Position numbers and translations under genes: made by a program. A stretch of 64,000 nucleotides of DNA from Chryseobacterium formosense. GTDB lineage: Bacteria > Bacteroidota > Bacteroidia > Flavobacteriales > Weeksellaceae. Where the stretch lies: positions 1,178,001 through 1,242,000 of the forward strand of contig NZ_FPAP01000001.1 in NCBI RefSeq assembly GCF_900116415.1, read 5' to 3'. This document shows, piece after piece, positions 19,730 to 28,031 of this stretch (position 1 is the first letter of the stretch; every line of letters starts with the position of its first letter). Under the pieces are notes generated by a model. The model was not told the DNA's origin, made no database searches, and saw only the letters and a program-made list of their open reading frames with translations.

Positions 19730-21952
19730 ATGAACAAAGAAGACTCAATATACTTTAACGTAGACGCCGGACTGATTGACCGTTTGGGAAGAGAGCTCGT
19801 AGGAAGAGCTGAAACTGCTGTTTCAGAACTTATTAAAAATGCTTATGACGCTGATGCTAAGATGGTCGAAGTTGATTTTATTGACACTCAGGAAAAAGGA
19901 GGAACATTGGTCATTCGTGATGACGGTGTCGGAATGACCTTGGATCAGTTACGAAATGGTTTTATGACTATTTCTTCGACAGACAAGATTCATAACCCCA
20001 AATCACTTCGATACAACAGAAGTAAAGCTGGTAAAAAAGGAATAGGACGTTTTGCAACTCAAAGGCTGGGTGAAAAATTAATAATAATTACGCAAACCCT
20101 CGAATCTGACGACGCTATAAAATTAACAGTCAATTGGGATGACTATAAAATAGACACCGCATTGACCAGTGTTGAAAACAAAATAGAATTCATTCCGAAA
20201 GCACGGAAAGAAGGAACAACACTTATTATAGAAAATTTAAGAGAATCGTGGTCCGAGGCAGATCTTCGCAGGGTTTACAGGTATGTTTCTGATTTGTTGC
20301 AACCCGATTATATCTCAGACAGAAGTAAAGAATTGGGCTTGGCAATAAACTCTGACGAATTCTTTAAAGTAGTTTTCAGACAAATTTCAGATAATCAGCC
20401 AAAAATAATAGCCGATACAAACAAAATGCTTCTCAGCAAGGCTCTAGCTGTAATAGAAGGCTATGTTGACAGTTCACAAGACGGATATTGTATGGTTACA
20501 AGCAATAGTTTGGACCTTAGTGATGATATTATCGCTATTTATAATTCGGAAAAAACACCAAAATTTCACAATCTTGGTGAGGTGCATTTTAAAGTATATT
20601 ATTTTATCTATCAAAGAGAAAAATATTATGCTGATGGTATTTCGAAAACAGAATTATCAAATATTCAAAAAATAGCTAATGAACAAGGTGGAATAAGATT
20701 GTACCGAAATGGTTTCCGCGTCGTTCCTTATGGTGAATCTAATAATGACTGGTTACATATCGATAAGCGATACTATAATGAATCAGGAACCAATGCTCCT
20801 TTTGGTAATCGTAATGTTTTCGGCTTTGTAGAAATTATTGATTCTAACGGTAATCTTTTTGAAGAAACTGCAAGTCGTGAAGGTTTAATAGAAAACTATG
20901 CCTTTCGGGAACTTACTACATTTTTGCACAAAGCTCTGATGGCAGGAAGAGATAGAATTCGATATGCAGTAGAAAAGTTAAAAAAGGAGGTATATCAGAA
21001 TAATCCTTCCTCTACAAATCAAAATGAACCTCCGAAGACAACTTTTGAGAAACTAGAAGATCTGTTTAAAAATGTTGACGACCTTGTTAACAATTCCTCT
21101 TCGGACAAAAGTGTGGCAACACAAAACTTAAAGCAGAGTACTCAAAAAATAGTTAAAGAGTTAAAAGGAGATTTCCAATCTATAATAGACGAGCTGGGGA
21201 TGTTAAGAGTTTTGGCTGGTTTGGGATTGACAATTGGAGAGTTTACTCACGAAGTAGTCCAGTTCACTCCATCAATAATGGGTGATTTAAGTGTTTTAGG
21301 AAATCAGAATCTGAATGATAATGGAATTCAGTCATTGGAAAATCTTAAAAGAACCATACACCTATTCACATCTTACACCTCCTATTTTAATGCAACAGTG
21401 TCCGCTAATGTCAGTCGAGAGCTAAAGCCTCAGGATGTAGAAAAGGTAGTATCACAATTTAGAAAAGTCATTCAGGCAGATTTAGAAAAATTGAATATTG
21501 AATTGGAAATTGAAACATATGGTTACGATCTGGTTTCGCTACCAATGCATTCATCAGAATGGACGTCAATTTTATTCAATTTATATACTAATGCAAAAAA
21601 AGCCATTAGAAGAAAGTCGACTGATGGAAAATTAAAAATTGTAGTAGGAAAAGAAGGAAAATATGTATATTTAGAATTCGCTGACAATGGTGACGGAATC
21701 CCCGTAAATAACAAAGCCAGAATCTTTGATGCTTTTTTTACCACCTCCTCTCCTGTTGGGTTTGATGCTTCTGATGATGAAAAATTAACAGGTACGGGTC
21801 TTGGGCTAAAAATTGTTAAAGACATCATTCAGACGTACGGAGGTTCGATTGACATTATTGACCCAGAAACTGGATATGCAACATGCTTTAAAATTGAATT
21901 ACCATTGGCAACTAATAAACAAAGAGAAGAATATGAACAATACGATGTATAA
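19730..21952 (+). CDS. Double-GHKL ATPase with H-box-like motif, fourth gene of the ssp operon
   Basis: A 740-residue protein with two ATP sites. The N-terminal one is HSP90/MORC-like: N-box E33, N37, D40 (SELIKNAYDADA), G1 box RDDGVGM, then a lysine/glycine lid (KAGKKGIGRFATQ). The C-terminal one is of the histidine-kinase type: N-box NLYTNAKKAI, G1 ADNGDGI and G2 GTGLGL near residue 688. Between them IGEFTHEVVQF carries H507 in an H-box-like setting. No membrane segment is seen, so it is cytoplasmic. It starts 5 bp after sspD and overlaps the receiver-like gene by 20 bp. I infer an ATP-gated sensor kinase acting on the next gene product, tied to phosphorothioation. It is not a known SspE. 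Confidence 0.72.
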   Translation: MNKEDSIYFNVDAGLIDRLGRELVGRAETAVSELIKNAYDADAKMVEVDFIDTQEKGGTLVIRDDGVGMTLDQLRNGFMTISSTDKIHNPKSLRYNRSKAGKKGIGRFATQRLGEKLIIITQTLESDDAIKLTVNWDDYKIDTALTSVENKIEFIPKARKEGTTLIIENLRESWSEADLRRVYRYVSDLLQPDYISDRSKELGLAINSDEFFKVVFRQISDNQPKIIADTNKMLLSKALAVIEGYVDSSQDGYCMVTSNSLDLSDDIIAIYNSEKTPKFHNLGEVHFKVYYFIYQREKYYADGISKTELSNIQKIANEQGGIRLYRNGFRVVPYGESNNDWLHIDKRYYNESGTNAPFGNRNVFGFVEIIDSNGNLFEETASREGLIENYAFRELTTFLHKALMAGRDRIRYAVEKLKKEVYQNNPSSTNQNEPPKTTFEKLEDLFKNVDDLVNNSSSDKSVATQNLKQSTQKIVKELKGDFQSIIDELGMLRVLAGLGLTIGEFTHEVVQFTPSIMGDLSVLGNQNLNDNGIQSLENLKRTIHLFTSYTSYFNATVSANVSRELKPQDVEKVVSQFRKVIQADLEKLNIELEIETYGYDLVSLPMHSSEWTSILFNLYTNAKKAIRRKSTDGKLKIVVGKEGKYVYLEFADNGDGIPVNNKARIFDAFFTTSSPVGFDASDDEKLTGTGLGLKIVKDIIQTYGGSIDIIDPETGYATCFKIELPLATNKQREEYEQYDV

Positions 21953-23069
21953 ATATTTATATATTGACGATACCAGAGAGCGCCTGGAAGAAGGAATGAT
22001 CAATGCATTGCAGGACAATAGCAATATAGAAATCACATTTCGAGGACCCTCTGACTGGGAAACTATTATAGAGTATTTAAAAACAGAACTACCTAAGCAT
22101 AATGGAATCATATTAGACCTTAGATTAAATGATATAGCATACGCGAAAGGAAAATATGCGCAGTATAAAGGAAGCACGGTTGCGCAAGAATTAAGATCAT
22201 TAACTAAAGAAGGACTTTTAAATGATTTTCCAATGATTTTGTTTTCCGGAACCGATAAGTTAGATCATTATCTTGATCCTACAAGCAAAGATCTTTTTGA
22301 TAAAATCGTCGACAAAACTAAAATCGAACAACCTGGATACTTCAATTATGAAGATTTTAAGATAAAGCTTAAATGGTTAGCAGACGGATATAGTTTTTTA
22401 AATGATTTAAAAAATCGTTCTGTCGAGCATATTTTCAAGATGGATGATCTTACGTTTTTTGATCCAAGGTTTATAGATCATTTCAATTCTCTATTGACAA
22501 AACCAATACACATAGTTGCTCATTTTATTATAAAGGAAGTTATAGGGAAACCCTGCTTTCTAATAGATGAAAATTATCTTTCTGCTAGAATGGGAATAGA
22601 TAAGCAATCGGAAGATTGGTCTGCATTTCTTGAAAAAATCTCAGGATGTAAATATACAGGTGCATTCTCAAACTATTTTGATCGCTGGTGGATGCCTGCA
22701 ATAAATAAATTTTGGCAAACAGAAATTTCAACAGAACAAAGCTTAAGAACATTAGGAAGCCCGAAACGTATAGAGCTCTTGATAGAAAAAACTGGATTAC
22801 AGAATTTAAATCCGCTTAGCAAGACTAAAAATGCAAAAAGTGAATCTTTCTGGGTCAGCTGTAAAGCTACTGGTATAAGCATTGATACGGTAGACGGATT
22901 CATATTAGCAGGACAGGAAAATCGTCACCCATGGCAGGAACCAGAATACATATCTTCAGATGAAGCACTACGACCTACAAAAGATTATTCTGTTTCCATT
23001 ACTGAAAGACCAAGATTAGAGAAATTAAAAAATCTTTTAGAAAAAAATGAGCAGCGAATTAGAAAATAA
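21933..23069 (+). CDS. Receiver-domain-like protein with unassigned C-terminal domain
   Basis: A 378-residue protein taken from the ATG at 21933, which overlaps the upstream stop by 20 bp; an ATG at 21945 is also possible. The first 125 residues look like a response-regulator receiver: acidic pair D12-D13 after a hydrophobic strand, candidate phospho-acceptor D62 in GIILDLRL, and S105 in MILFSGTD at the switch position. The remaining 250 residues have no DNA-binding helix-turn-helix that I can see and match nothing I know. Sitting directly behind a kinase-like gene and coupled to it, it is probably the phosphotransfer target, with the C-terminal domain as the output. Confidence 0.65.
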   Translation: MNNTMYKYLYIDDTRERLEEGMINALQDNSNIEITFRGPSDWETIIEYLKTELPKHNGIILDLRLNDIAYAKGKYAQYKGSTVAQELRSLTKEGLLNDFPMILFSGTDKLDHYLDPTSKDLFDKIVDKTKIEQPGYFNYEDFKIKLKWLADGYSFLNDLKNRSVEHIFKMDDLTFFDPRFIDHFNSLLTKPIHIVAHFIIKEVIGKPCFLIDENYLSARMGIDKQSEDWSAFLEKISGCKYTGAFSNYFDRWWMPAINKFWQTEISTEQSLRTLGSPKRIELLIEKTGLQNLNPLSKTKNAKSESFWVSCKATGISIDTVDGFILAGQENRHPWQEPEYISSDEALRPTKDYSVSITERPRLEKLKNLLEKNEQRIRK

Positions 23070-23781
23070 AATCATTGGTTCTGATCTCTGTAAGTTAGCA
23101 GATCTTCTACAACAATATAATCTATGTAGTGATGTTTCTCCATTACAGAATGCAGGTATTCTGTGCCTTCATTCTGCAACAGAGCATTCTTGGGAGTACA
23201 GTATGGCAAAAATGGTTTTCAGAGCGGACGAAGTAGGCGGACGTATTCCTTTGGAGTCTGAAGATTTCTCAGTTTCATTAACAGTAGAAATCCAAGGCAT
23301 AAGTTTAACAGATGAGCTAAAGGATCCTCTTACAAAATTATTTTTTGATATAGAGATTGAGGGAATTCACTCTTTAGATTGTAGAGATTTATATGCATCT
23401 TGGCACTTAGATAGGCATATAGGTAAATCCACTGATGCTAAAACTAAATATTCTCATCCGTTTTATCATTTTACGTTTGGGGGTGATAAGATGGAGTGCA
23501 AGGGAGATATGTTCGGTGGAACTCTAATACTACCATCACCGAGAATTGCATATCCCCCAATGGATGCAATTTTAGGAATTGATTTCATTCTGCAGAACTA
23601 TCTACATAAAGATCAGTTGAATGCAATAATTCAGGATTCAGAATATACAGAAATAATCCGAAGGGCTCAGGAGCGTTTACTAAAACCCTATTTTTCATCT
23701 ATAATGTCCTATTGGGATAAGGCGACCTATACACCAGTCGTCGACTTTAGTTGTAATAAATTATTTCCTTTATTTTATTAA
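23047..23781 (+). CDS. Unknown protein, last gene of the ssp operon
   Basis: A 244-residue protein that I do not recognise. Visible features are an early CLHSATEHSWEYSM segment, a conserved-looking ASWHLDRHIG and HPFYHFTFGG stretch with several histidines around residues 119-148, then a proline-rich turn (PSPRIAYPP) and a helical C-terminus. There is no signal peptide or membrane helix. The start overlaps the receiver-like gene by 23 bp, so it is translationally coupled and almost surely part of the same system. The histidines could bind metal, but no known nuclease pattern is complete. It ends about 70 bp before the convergent desulfurase gene. Confidence 0.7.
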   Translation: MSSELENKIIGSDLCKLADLLQQYNLCSDVSPLQNAGILCLHSATEHSWEYSMAKMVFRADEVGGRIPLESEDFSVSLTVEIQGISLTDELKDPLTKLFFDIEIEGIHSLDCRDLYASWHLDRHIGKSTDAKTKYSHPFYHFTFGGDKMECKGDMFGGTLILPSPRIAYPPMDAILGIDFILQNYLHKDQLNAIIQDSEYTEIIRRAQERLLKPYFSSIMSYWDKATYTPVVDFSCNKLFPLFY

Positions 23782-23851
23782 CATTGTAATACTACTATAC
23801 ATAATATAAATACTTTTTTAGTTTGGAGCTTGACAATTATCTCTGCTTATT

Positions 23852-24994
23852 TTATACGTTGCGCATAAATTGATGTATTCTTTCCATAAAAACAAAGATA
23901 TCTTTGTCAGTGGTGTTCCTCCCCATAGATATACGTATGCTTCCTAATGCATCTTCATTGGACAAACCCATCGTAGAAAGAACGTGCGATGGCTGGACTA
24001 ATCCTGCAGTACACGCTGAACCATTACTTACTGCAATATTTTTATTCATCCCGATGAACAATTCTGTGTCAAAATCAGGAATACAAACATTTACTGTATT
24101 GTATATCCTTTCGGCATTACCACAATTAATGTAGGCATTGTTAATTTTGAGAAGCTGACTTTCTACTGTATTTCTTAGTTGAGTTAATACGCTCTCATTT
24201 TCCTTCATTTCCATTTTAGCTATCTCAAAAGCCTTTTTCAATCCTGCAATTAAAGGTATATTATAAGTTCCGCCTCTCATTCCATTCTCTTGGCCACCAC
24301 CGTGAATCAAAGGCTGTATTTTATTTTGTTTTGTAATAGAACTATTAATATACAGACCTCCAATACCTTTCGGAGCATACATCTTATGACCCGAAAAACA
24401 AAGAATATCAATATTTGACTCTTCAACATCTACCGCTAGTTTACCTACACCCTGCGTTGCATCACATACAAAATATACACCCGATTCCTTTGCAATTTTT
24501 CCTATTTCTTTTATCGGGTGTATAAGACCAGTTTCATTATTAACCCACATAAGGCAAATTAACAAAGTATCCTGTCTAATTGTAGATTTCAGCAATTCTA
24601 AATCTAAACTTCCATCCCTATTAACTGGCAAATAATCGATCTCATAGCCAATACTTTCTAAATATATACAAATTTCTAAAACAGCTTTGTGCTCTGTAGA
24701 ACAGGTAATGATATGTTTTTTATTGTTTCCCGGATTAAGTGCCAATCCTTTTAATGCGAGGTTTAGACCTTCTGTAGCTCCAGAAGTAAAATAGATTTGC
24801 CTCTTTTCTGTTCCAAATGTCTCAGCAATCTCTAGACGTGCTTCATCCAATATAAATTTTGATTTTTTGCTGAAATCATAATTGCTTGAGGCATTTGCAT
24901 AATATTCTTCGAAATATGGCAGCATTTCTTGGATAACCCGTTTATCAACGGGAGTCGTAGCATTATAATCTAGGTAAACTATTCCATCATCCAT
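23852..24994 (-). CDS. sspA: SspA-like cysteine desulfurase
   Basis: A 380-residue PLP-dependent cysteine desulfurase. Motifs include YLDYNATTPVD at the N-terminus, FTSGATEG, the PLP lysine K204 (SGHKMYAPKG), GGGQENGMRGGT and catalytic C328 (NGSACTAG). It is convergent with the six-gene ssp operon and ends 70 bp from it. In SspABCD systems SspA supplies sulfur to SspD, so this is the natural partner even though it has its own promoter. It is a clear paralogue of the desulfurase at 3030-4175, with the same length and motif order but different residues around the cysteine (ACTAG here, ACHSE there). Confidence 0.88.
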   Translation of the reverse strand: MDDGIVYLDYNATTPVDKRVIQEMLPYFEEYYANASSNYDFSKKSKFILDEARLEIAETFGTEKRQIYFTSGATEGLNLALKGLALNPGNNKKHIITCSTEHKAVLEICIYLESIGYEIDYLPVNRDGSLDLELLKSTIRQDTLLICLMWVNNETGLIHPIKEIGKIAKESGVYFVCDATQGVGKLAVDVEESNIDILCFSGHKMYAPKGIGGLYINSSITKQNKIQPLIHGGGQENGMRGGTYNIPLIAGLKKAFEIAKMEMKENESVLTQLRNTVESQLLKINNAYINCGNAERIYNTVNVCIPDFDTELFIGMNKNIAVSNGSACTAGLVQPSHVLSTMGLSNEDALGSIRISMGRNTTDKDIFVFMERIHQFMRNV

Positions 24995-25987
24995 AAACTT
25001 ATCTTAAAGGTTTAAAGGTATTAATATTAGAGGTAAATAAAAAATCTTGTTTTCAAAAGTCTACTTATTAACAGTATGTATTTTAAGTATAGTTAAAATA
25101 TAGGATGAGAACCAAAAGCAATAAAAATAATAAATTCTGGAAGGATTGGAGACGATACAATTATTCATATTAAACGCTGATCGATGGTATCTGGTGGAGA
25201 ACAACACTCGATTTCAGAAACACAAGCTATAAAAAACTCATTCTGATCAACTGGCAAATGCTAGTTGACAAAGACACTAACACGATAACCCAATTTTTAC
25301 ATCAGGGCGTTTATAACGAAGTTCGGGTGAACTCATTTAAATTCTTTGTATTAAGATTTTAATGAACAAACATCCAATCAACGACAGAATTTACTAATTC
25401 AATCTTTCTGTTTTTGAGAGAAAATACACCATTTTCGTATTCGCTTTGGTATTTATTTTCTAATATCTTCAATATTACCAAAGGAAATTCCCTGATCAAC
25501 TTAATAGTTAATGATATATGGGCACAGACTGTTGTTTTCTTTATCATAATTTCAGGATTCATTAATATTTTTCATCCTTTTACCATCAAAAAGTAATAAG
25601 TGAAAAATAGATCATGAGGATCTCTTCTGAAATCTATAAAAATGAGGAGAAGAAAGAGTTTTTGGAGAAGAGAAAAAATAGGTGCAGATGATAAGATATG
25701 AAGAGAACTGAGTTTTATTTAGCTTAATTATTTTAATATCACAAATGAATGTTACGACAAAAGAAAAAAAATAAAAGGTCATCTCAAAAAAGTAAAACCC
25801 AATCAAAAAGATTTGTAGTTGTCAGACAAACATAAGTTTATAGGTAATATCGCGCCAGCCCCCACCAAAATGAAATTATACAGCACTCTTGCTTTGAGGA
25901 TCTCTCCTGAGCTATTTGAGAATAAATCTATGAGGAAGAATGAAAACAATTAAAATTCAATTGGTACAGTCTTCAATTTTAAATTCC

Positions 25988-26050
25988 AGCAACCTTTTTT
26001 CAAAAACATATAAAAGCCAAGCCCGGCAATGTTTTTGAAATGGGGTTGCT
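25988..26050. repeat. Two-part stem inverted repeat
   Basis: An outer 7-bp stem (AGCAACC at 25988, GGTTGCT at 26044) encloses a perfect 12-bp stem (TTTCAAAAACAT at 25998, ATGTTTTTGAAA at 26029), separated by 3-base bulges. The 19-base loop is G+C-richer. There is no T-run of terminator type. Confidence 0.75.
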
Positions 26051-26058
26051 CCATTTTC

Positions 26059-26103
26059 AGCAAAAATGCGTTTCCGGCCCCAGGGAGGAATTGCATTTTT
26101 GCT
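26059..26103. repeat. Second hairpin, 11-bp perfect stem
   Basis: AGCAAAAATGC (26059-26069) pairs with GCATTTTTGCT (26093-26103) around a 23-base G+C-rich loop. It follows the previous hairpin by 8 bp, so the two form a tandem structured block. Confidence 0.75.
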
Positions 26104-26146
26104 GCCCGATTTTCTCAGCCAGTTGATTTTAAAACCCAGACAAAGC

Positions 26147-26176
26147 AACCTGCAAGGTCAATCTTCCTTGCAGGTT
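26147..26176 (-). terminator. Terminator hairpin of the DUF4099/DUF3945 gene
   Basis: AACCTGCAAGG (26147-26157) and CCTTGCAGGTT (26166-26176) form a perfect 11-bp stem with an 8-base loop, 70 bp past the stop of the leftward gene at 26247. Read leftward, T-rich sequence follows a few bases later. Confidence 0.6.
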
Positions 26177-26246
26177 ACTTAAAATTTATATTTAAATTAA
26201 CTTATTCCTTACCTCTAGAACTCCCTACAACATTTTCACGACTCTT

Positions 26247-27527
26247 CTATTTCTTCTTCGGATTCTTAAAAGAAAATACGATTCTCCCTATCGTCTTATC
26301 AAAAATCATATATCCTTGATAGGTCTTTCCTTTTCTGCTCTCCAATCCCTTGATATAAGCCACATCCCCTGCCTTCAACTTATCCATCTGCCATCTTCGA
26401 AGTTTCTTTCCCCTGAAAGCTAAAGGAACTTCCCTTTCAGAATGATGTCCTTCGCTAAAACCAGAACTTCTGAACTTATTCTCAAACAAAAACTCCACCC
26501 ATTGCCTATCGGTATTAAATTGCACCATAGCAGAAAAAAGTTTCCCTTTCTTCGACAACATATTTTCAATACACAAAGATTTCCCATCACGAAGCACCTG
26601 TTTTTGTTCCAAATCCAATCTCACCCCGCAAAGCACATCAGGAATCCTCACAAATTCCACCCACAATGAGATCAGCTCATTGGTCAGCCTGTCCAAACTT
26701 ATCAATGACGGAATTATTTCGCCTGTCACCGCATCAATAAGATCCACCACTCTGCCCATATTTCCGGAATTTAAAAGATTAATCCTATCCTCTTTTGTAA
26801 ACTTGTGACCTTTAAACTTCTTTCTGAAATCCACTTTCTTACAAACCCGATGCACCTTAACGATCAATTCTCCATCATCATCGATCCGCAACTGCAACCG
26901 TGCATCAATCTGACTTACCGTTTCCCCATCTTTAAAAAGTACCGGGATCAACATTGGTGTCTTATATCCCTTTAACAAAGAATCCAACGCACCTATCTCT
27001 TCCAATTTTTCGCTGTCAAGACCCAATTCAGCGATCGTGTCCCACGGAACATCTTCGATCTGATAGCGGTATTGAGAACTACTATTACTAGTAACTGACC
27101 CGTTACTAAACCCCTTCTTCAAAACAGAAGGCTCATTTTCAATGGTTCTCTTATTTCTGATCGCATTGACCGCTTCAATAGACACTTCAACCGCTTTCAG
27201 ATCTTGTCTCTCACCCTCAGATAAACAATCAATGTACTCTTGTAAATCTATAGCTGTATCGTGTGCCTCGAATTCCCTCACTTTAAAAAATGAATATTCA
27301 GAGGGATCTTTCAGCTGATGGTAAAAATCCGAATAGAAGTCCGTAAAAGAATACTCCGCCGAATCGATCCGCATGATTGTATCTACCTTATTACGGTCAG
27401 GCTGAAAGTCTATGAGATTTCCGTTGTGTTCGATGCCCTGTACAATTCCAACGGAATTGTTACTGTGACGAAGTACCAATAAAGTACTCACCTCTGAAAT
27501 TGCCGTGTGATTTCCTATTTTGTTCAT
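26247..27527 (-). CDS. DUF4099/DUF3945 mobile-element protein
   Basis: A 426-residue protein typical of Bacteroidetes conjugative and integrative elements. The N-terminal 140 residues are variable. A DUF4099-like domain follows from about residue 160 (DVPWDTIAELGL, LDSLLKGYKTPML, FTKEDRINLLNSGNMGRVVDL). A DUF3945-like region ends the protein (RGKKLRRWQMDKLKAGD, KGKTYQGYMIFDK, FSFKNPKKK). The molecular role of these domains is not established. It is followed by a hairpin terminator and preceded, 60 bp upstream on the same strand, by a RadC gene, another common passenger of such elements. No relaxase, Tra or integrase gene is in the window, so this is probably a leftover. Confidence 0.72.
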   Translation of the reverse strand: MNKIGNHTAISEVSTLLVLRHSNNSVGIVQGIEHNGNLIDFQPDRNKVDTIMRIDSAEYSFTDFYSDFYHQLKDPSEYSFFKVREFEAHDTAIDLQEYIDCLSEGERQDLKAVEVSIEAVNAIRNKRTIENEPSVLKKGFSNGSVTSNSSSQYRYQIEDVPWDTIAELGLDSEKLEEIGALDSLLKGYKTPMLIPVLFKDGETVSQIDARLQLRIDDDGELIVKVHRVCKKVDFRKKFKGHKFTKEDRINLLNSGNMGRVVDLIDAVTGEIIPSLISLDRLTNELISLWVEFVRIPDVLCGVRLDLEQKQVLRDGKSLCIENMLSKKGKLFSAMVQFNTDRQWVEFLFENKFRSSGFSEGHHSEREVPLAFRGKKLRRWQMDKLKAGDVAYIKGLESRKGKTYQGYMIFDKTIGRIVFSFKNPKKK

Positions 27528-27587
27528 GATCTTGATTTTAAATATTATTTGATTCTATTATTTTTCGATTGCATATTATCTTACAAC

Positions 27588-28031
27588 TCATATCATCCCA
27601 TCATCCGCAAAAGAATAATGAGAATCCGAAGTCAGGATCACATGATCCAGCAACGACATACTCAATATCTTTGCAGCCTCTTTGATCTGTCCCGTCATCT
27701 TAATATCACAACTGGAAGGTTTTAAATTTCCTGAAGGATGATTATGGGAAACAATGATCCCTGAAGCATTACAAAGAAGAGCCGCCTGCATAATAATTCT
27801 CACATCTACCAAAGTGGAAGAAATACCGCATTCTGATATTTTCTTAATTCCTAAAACCTTGTTCGCCTGATTCAGATACAGCGCAAAAAACGATTCCCTG
27901 TAGTCCATTTCCTCCTCATCAAAATGCGCCCTGAAAACATCCACCGCATCTGCTGATGACGATATAGACCTTTCACAATTTCCCTTTCTTGAGTAGCTCA
28001 ATTTAATTTCGTTCACAATATTGAATTTCAT
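27588..28031 (-). CDS. radC: RadC family JAB-domain protein
   Basis: A 147-residue protein of the RadC (DUF2466) family, shorter than chromosomal RadC of about 225 residues because the N-terminal helix-hairpin-helix is absent. The JAMM metal site is complete: SHNHPSGN with downstream SSCD supplies H, H and D. Such short RadC proteins are common on Bacteroidetes mobile elements and phages; their biochemical role is unsettled. It is transcribed leftward, upstream of the DUF4099/DUF3945 gene, and probably in one unit with it. Confidence 0.82.
   Translation of the reverse strand: MKFNIVNEIKLSYSRKGNCERSISSSADAVDVFRAHFDEEEMDYRESFFALYLNQANKVLGIKKISECGISSTLVDVRIIMQAALLCNASGIIVSHNHPSGNLKPSSCDIKMTGQIKEAAKILSMSLLDHVILTSDSHYSFADDGMI

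Larger units (their letters stand above)
24995..26246. other. Long gene-free region with three hairpins
   Basis: About 1250 bp without a credible gene. A stop-free stretch of roughly 60 codons near 25160-25360 lacks a start and matches nothing I know, so it may be a decayed gene. The right third contains two large inverted repeats and a terminator-like hairpin, listed separately. It separates the defence island from mobile-element genes and may be an element boundary. Confidence 0.6.

Noticed and set aside
25359-25806. Several 60-70 codon frames between sspA and the hairpins
   Set aside because: They overlap each other on both strands and have unlikely compositions.
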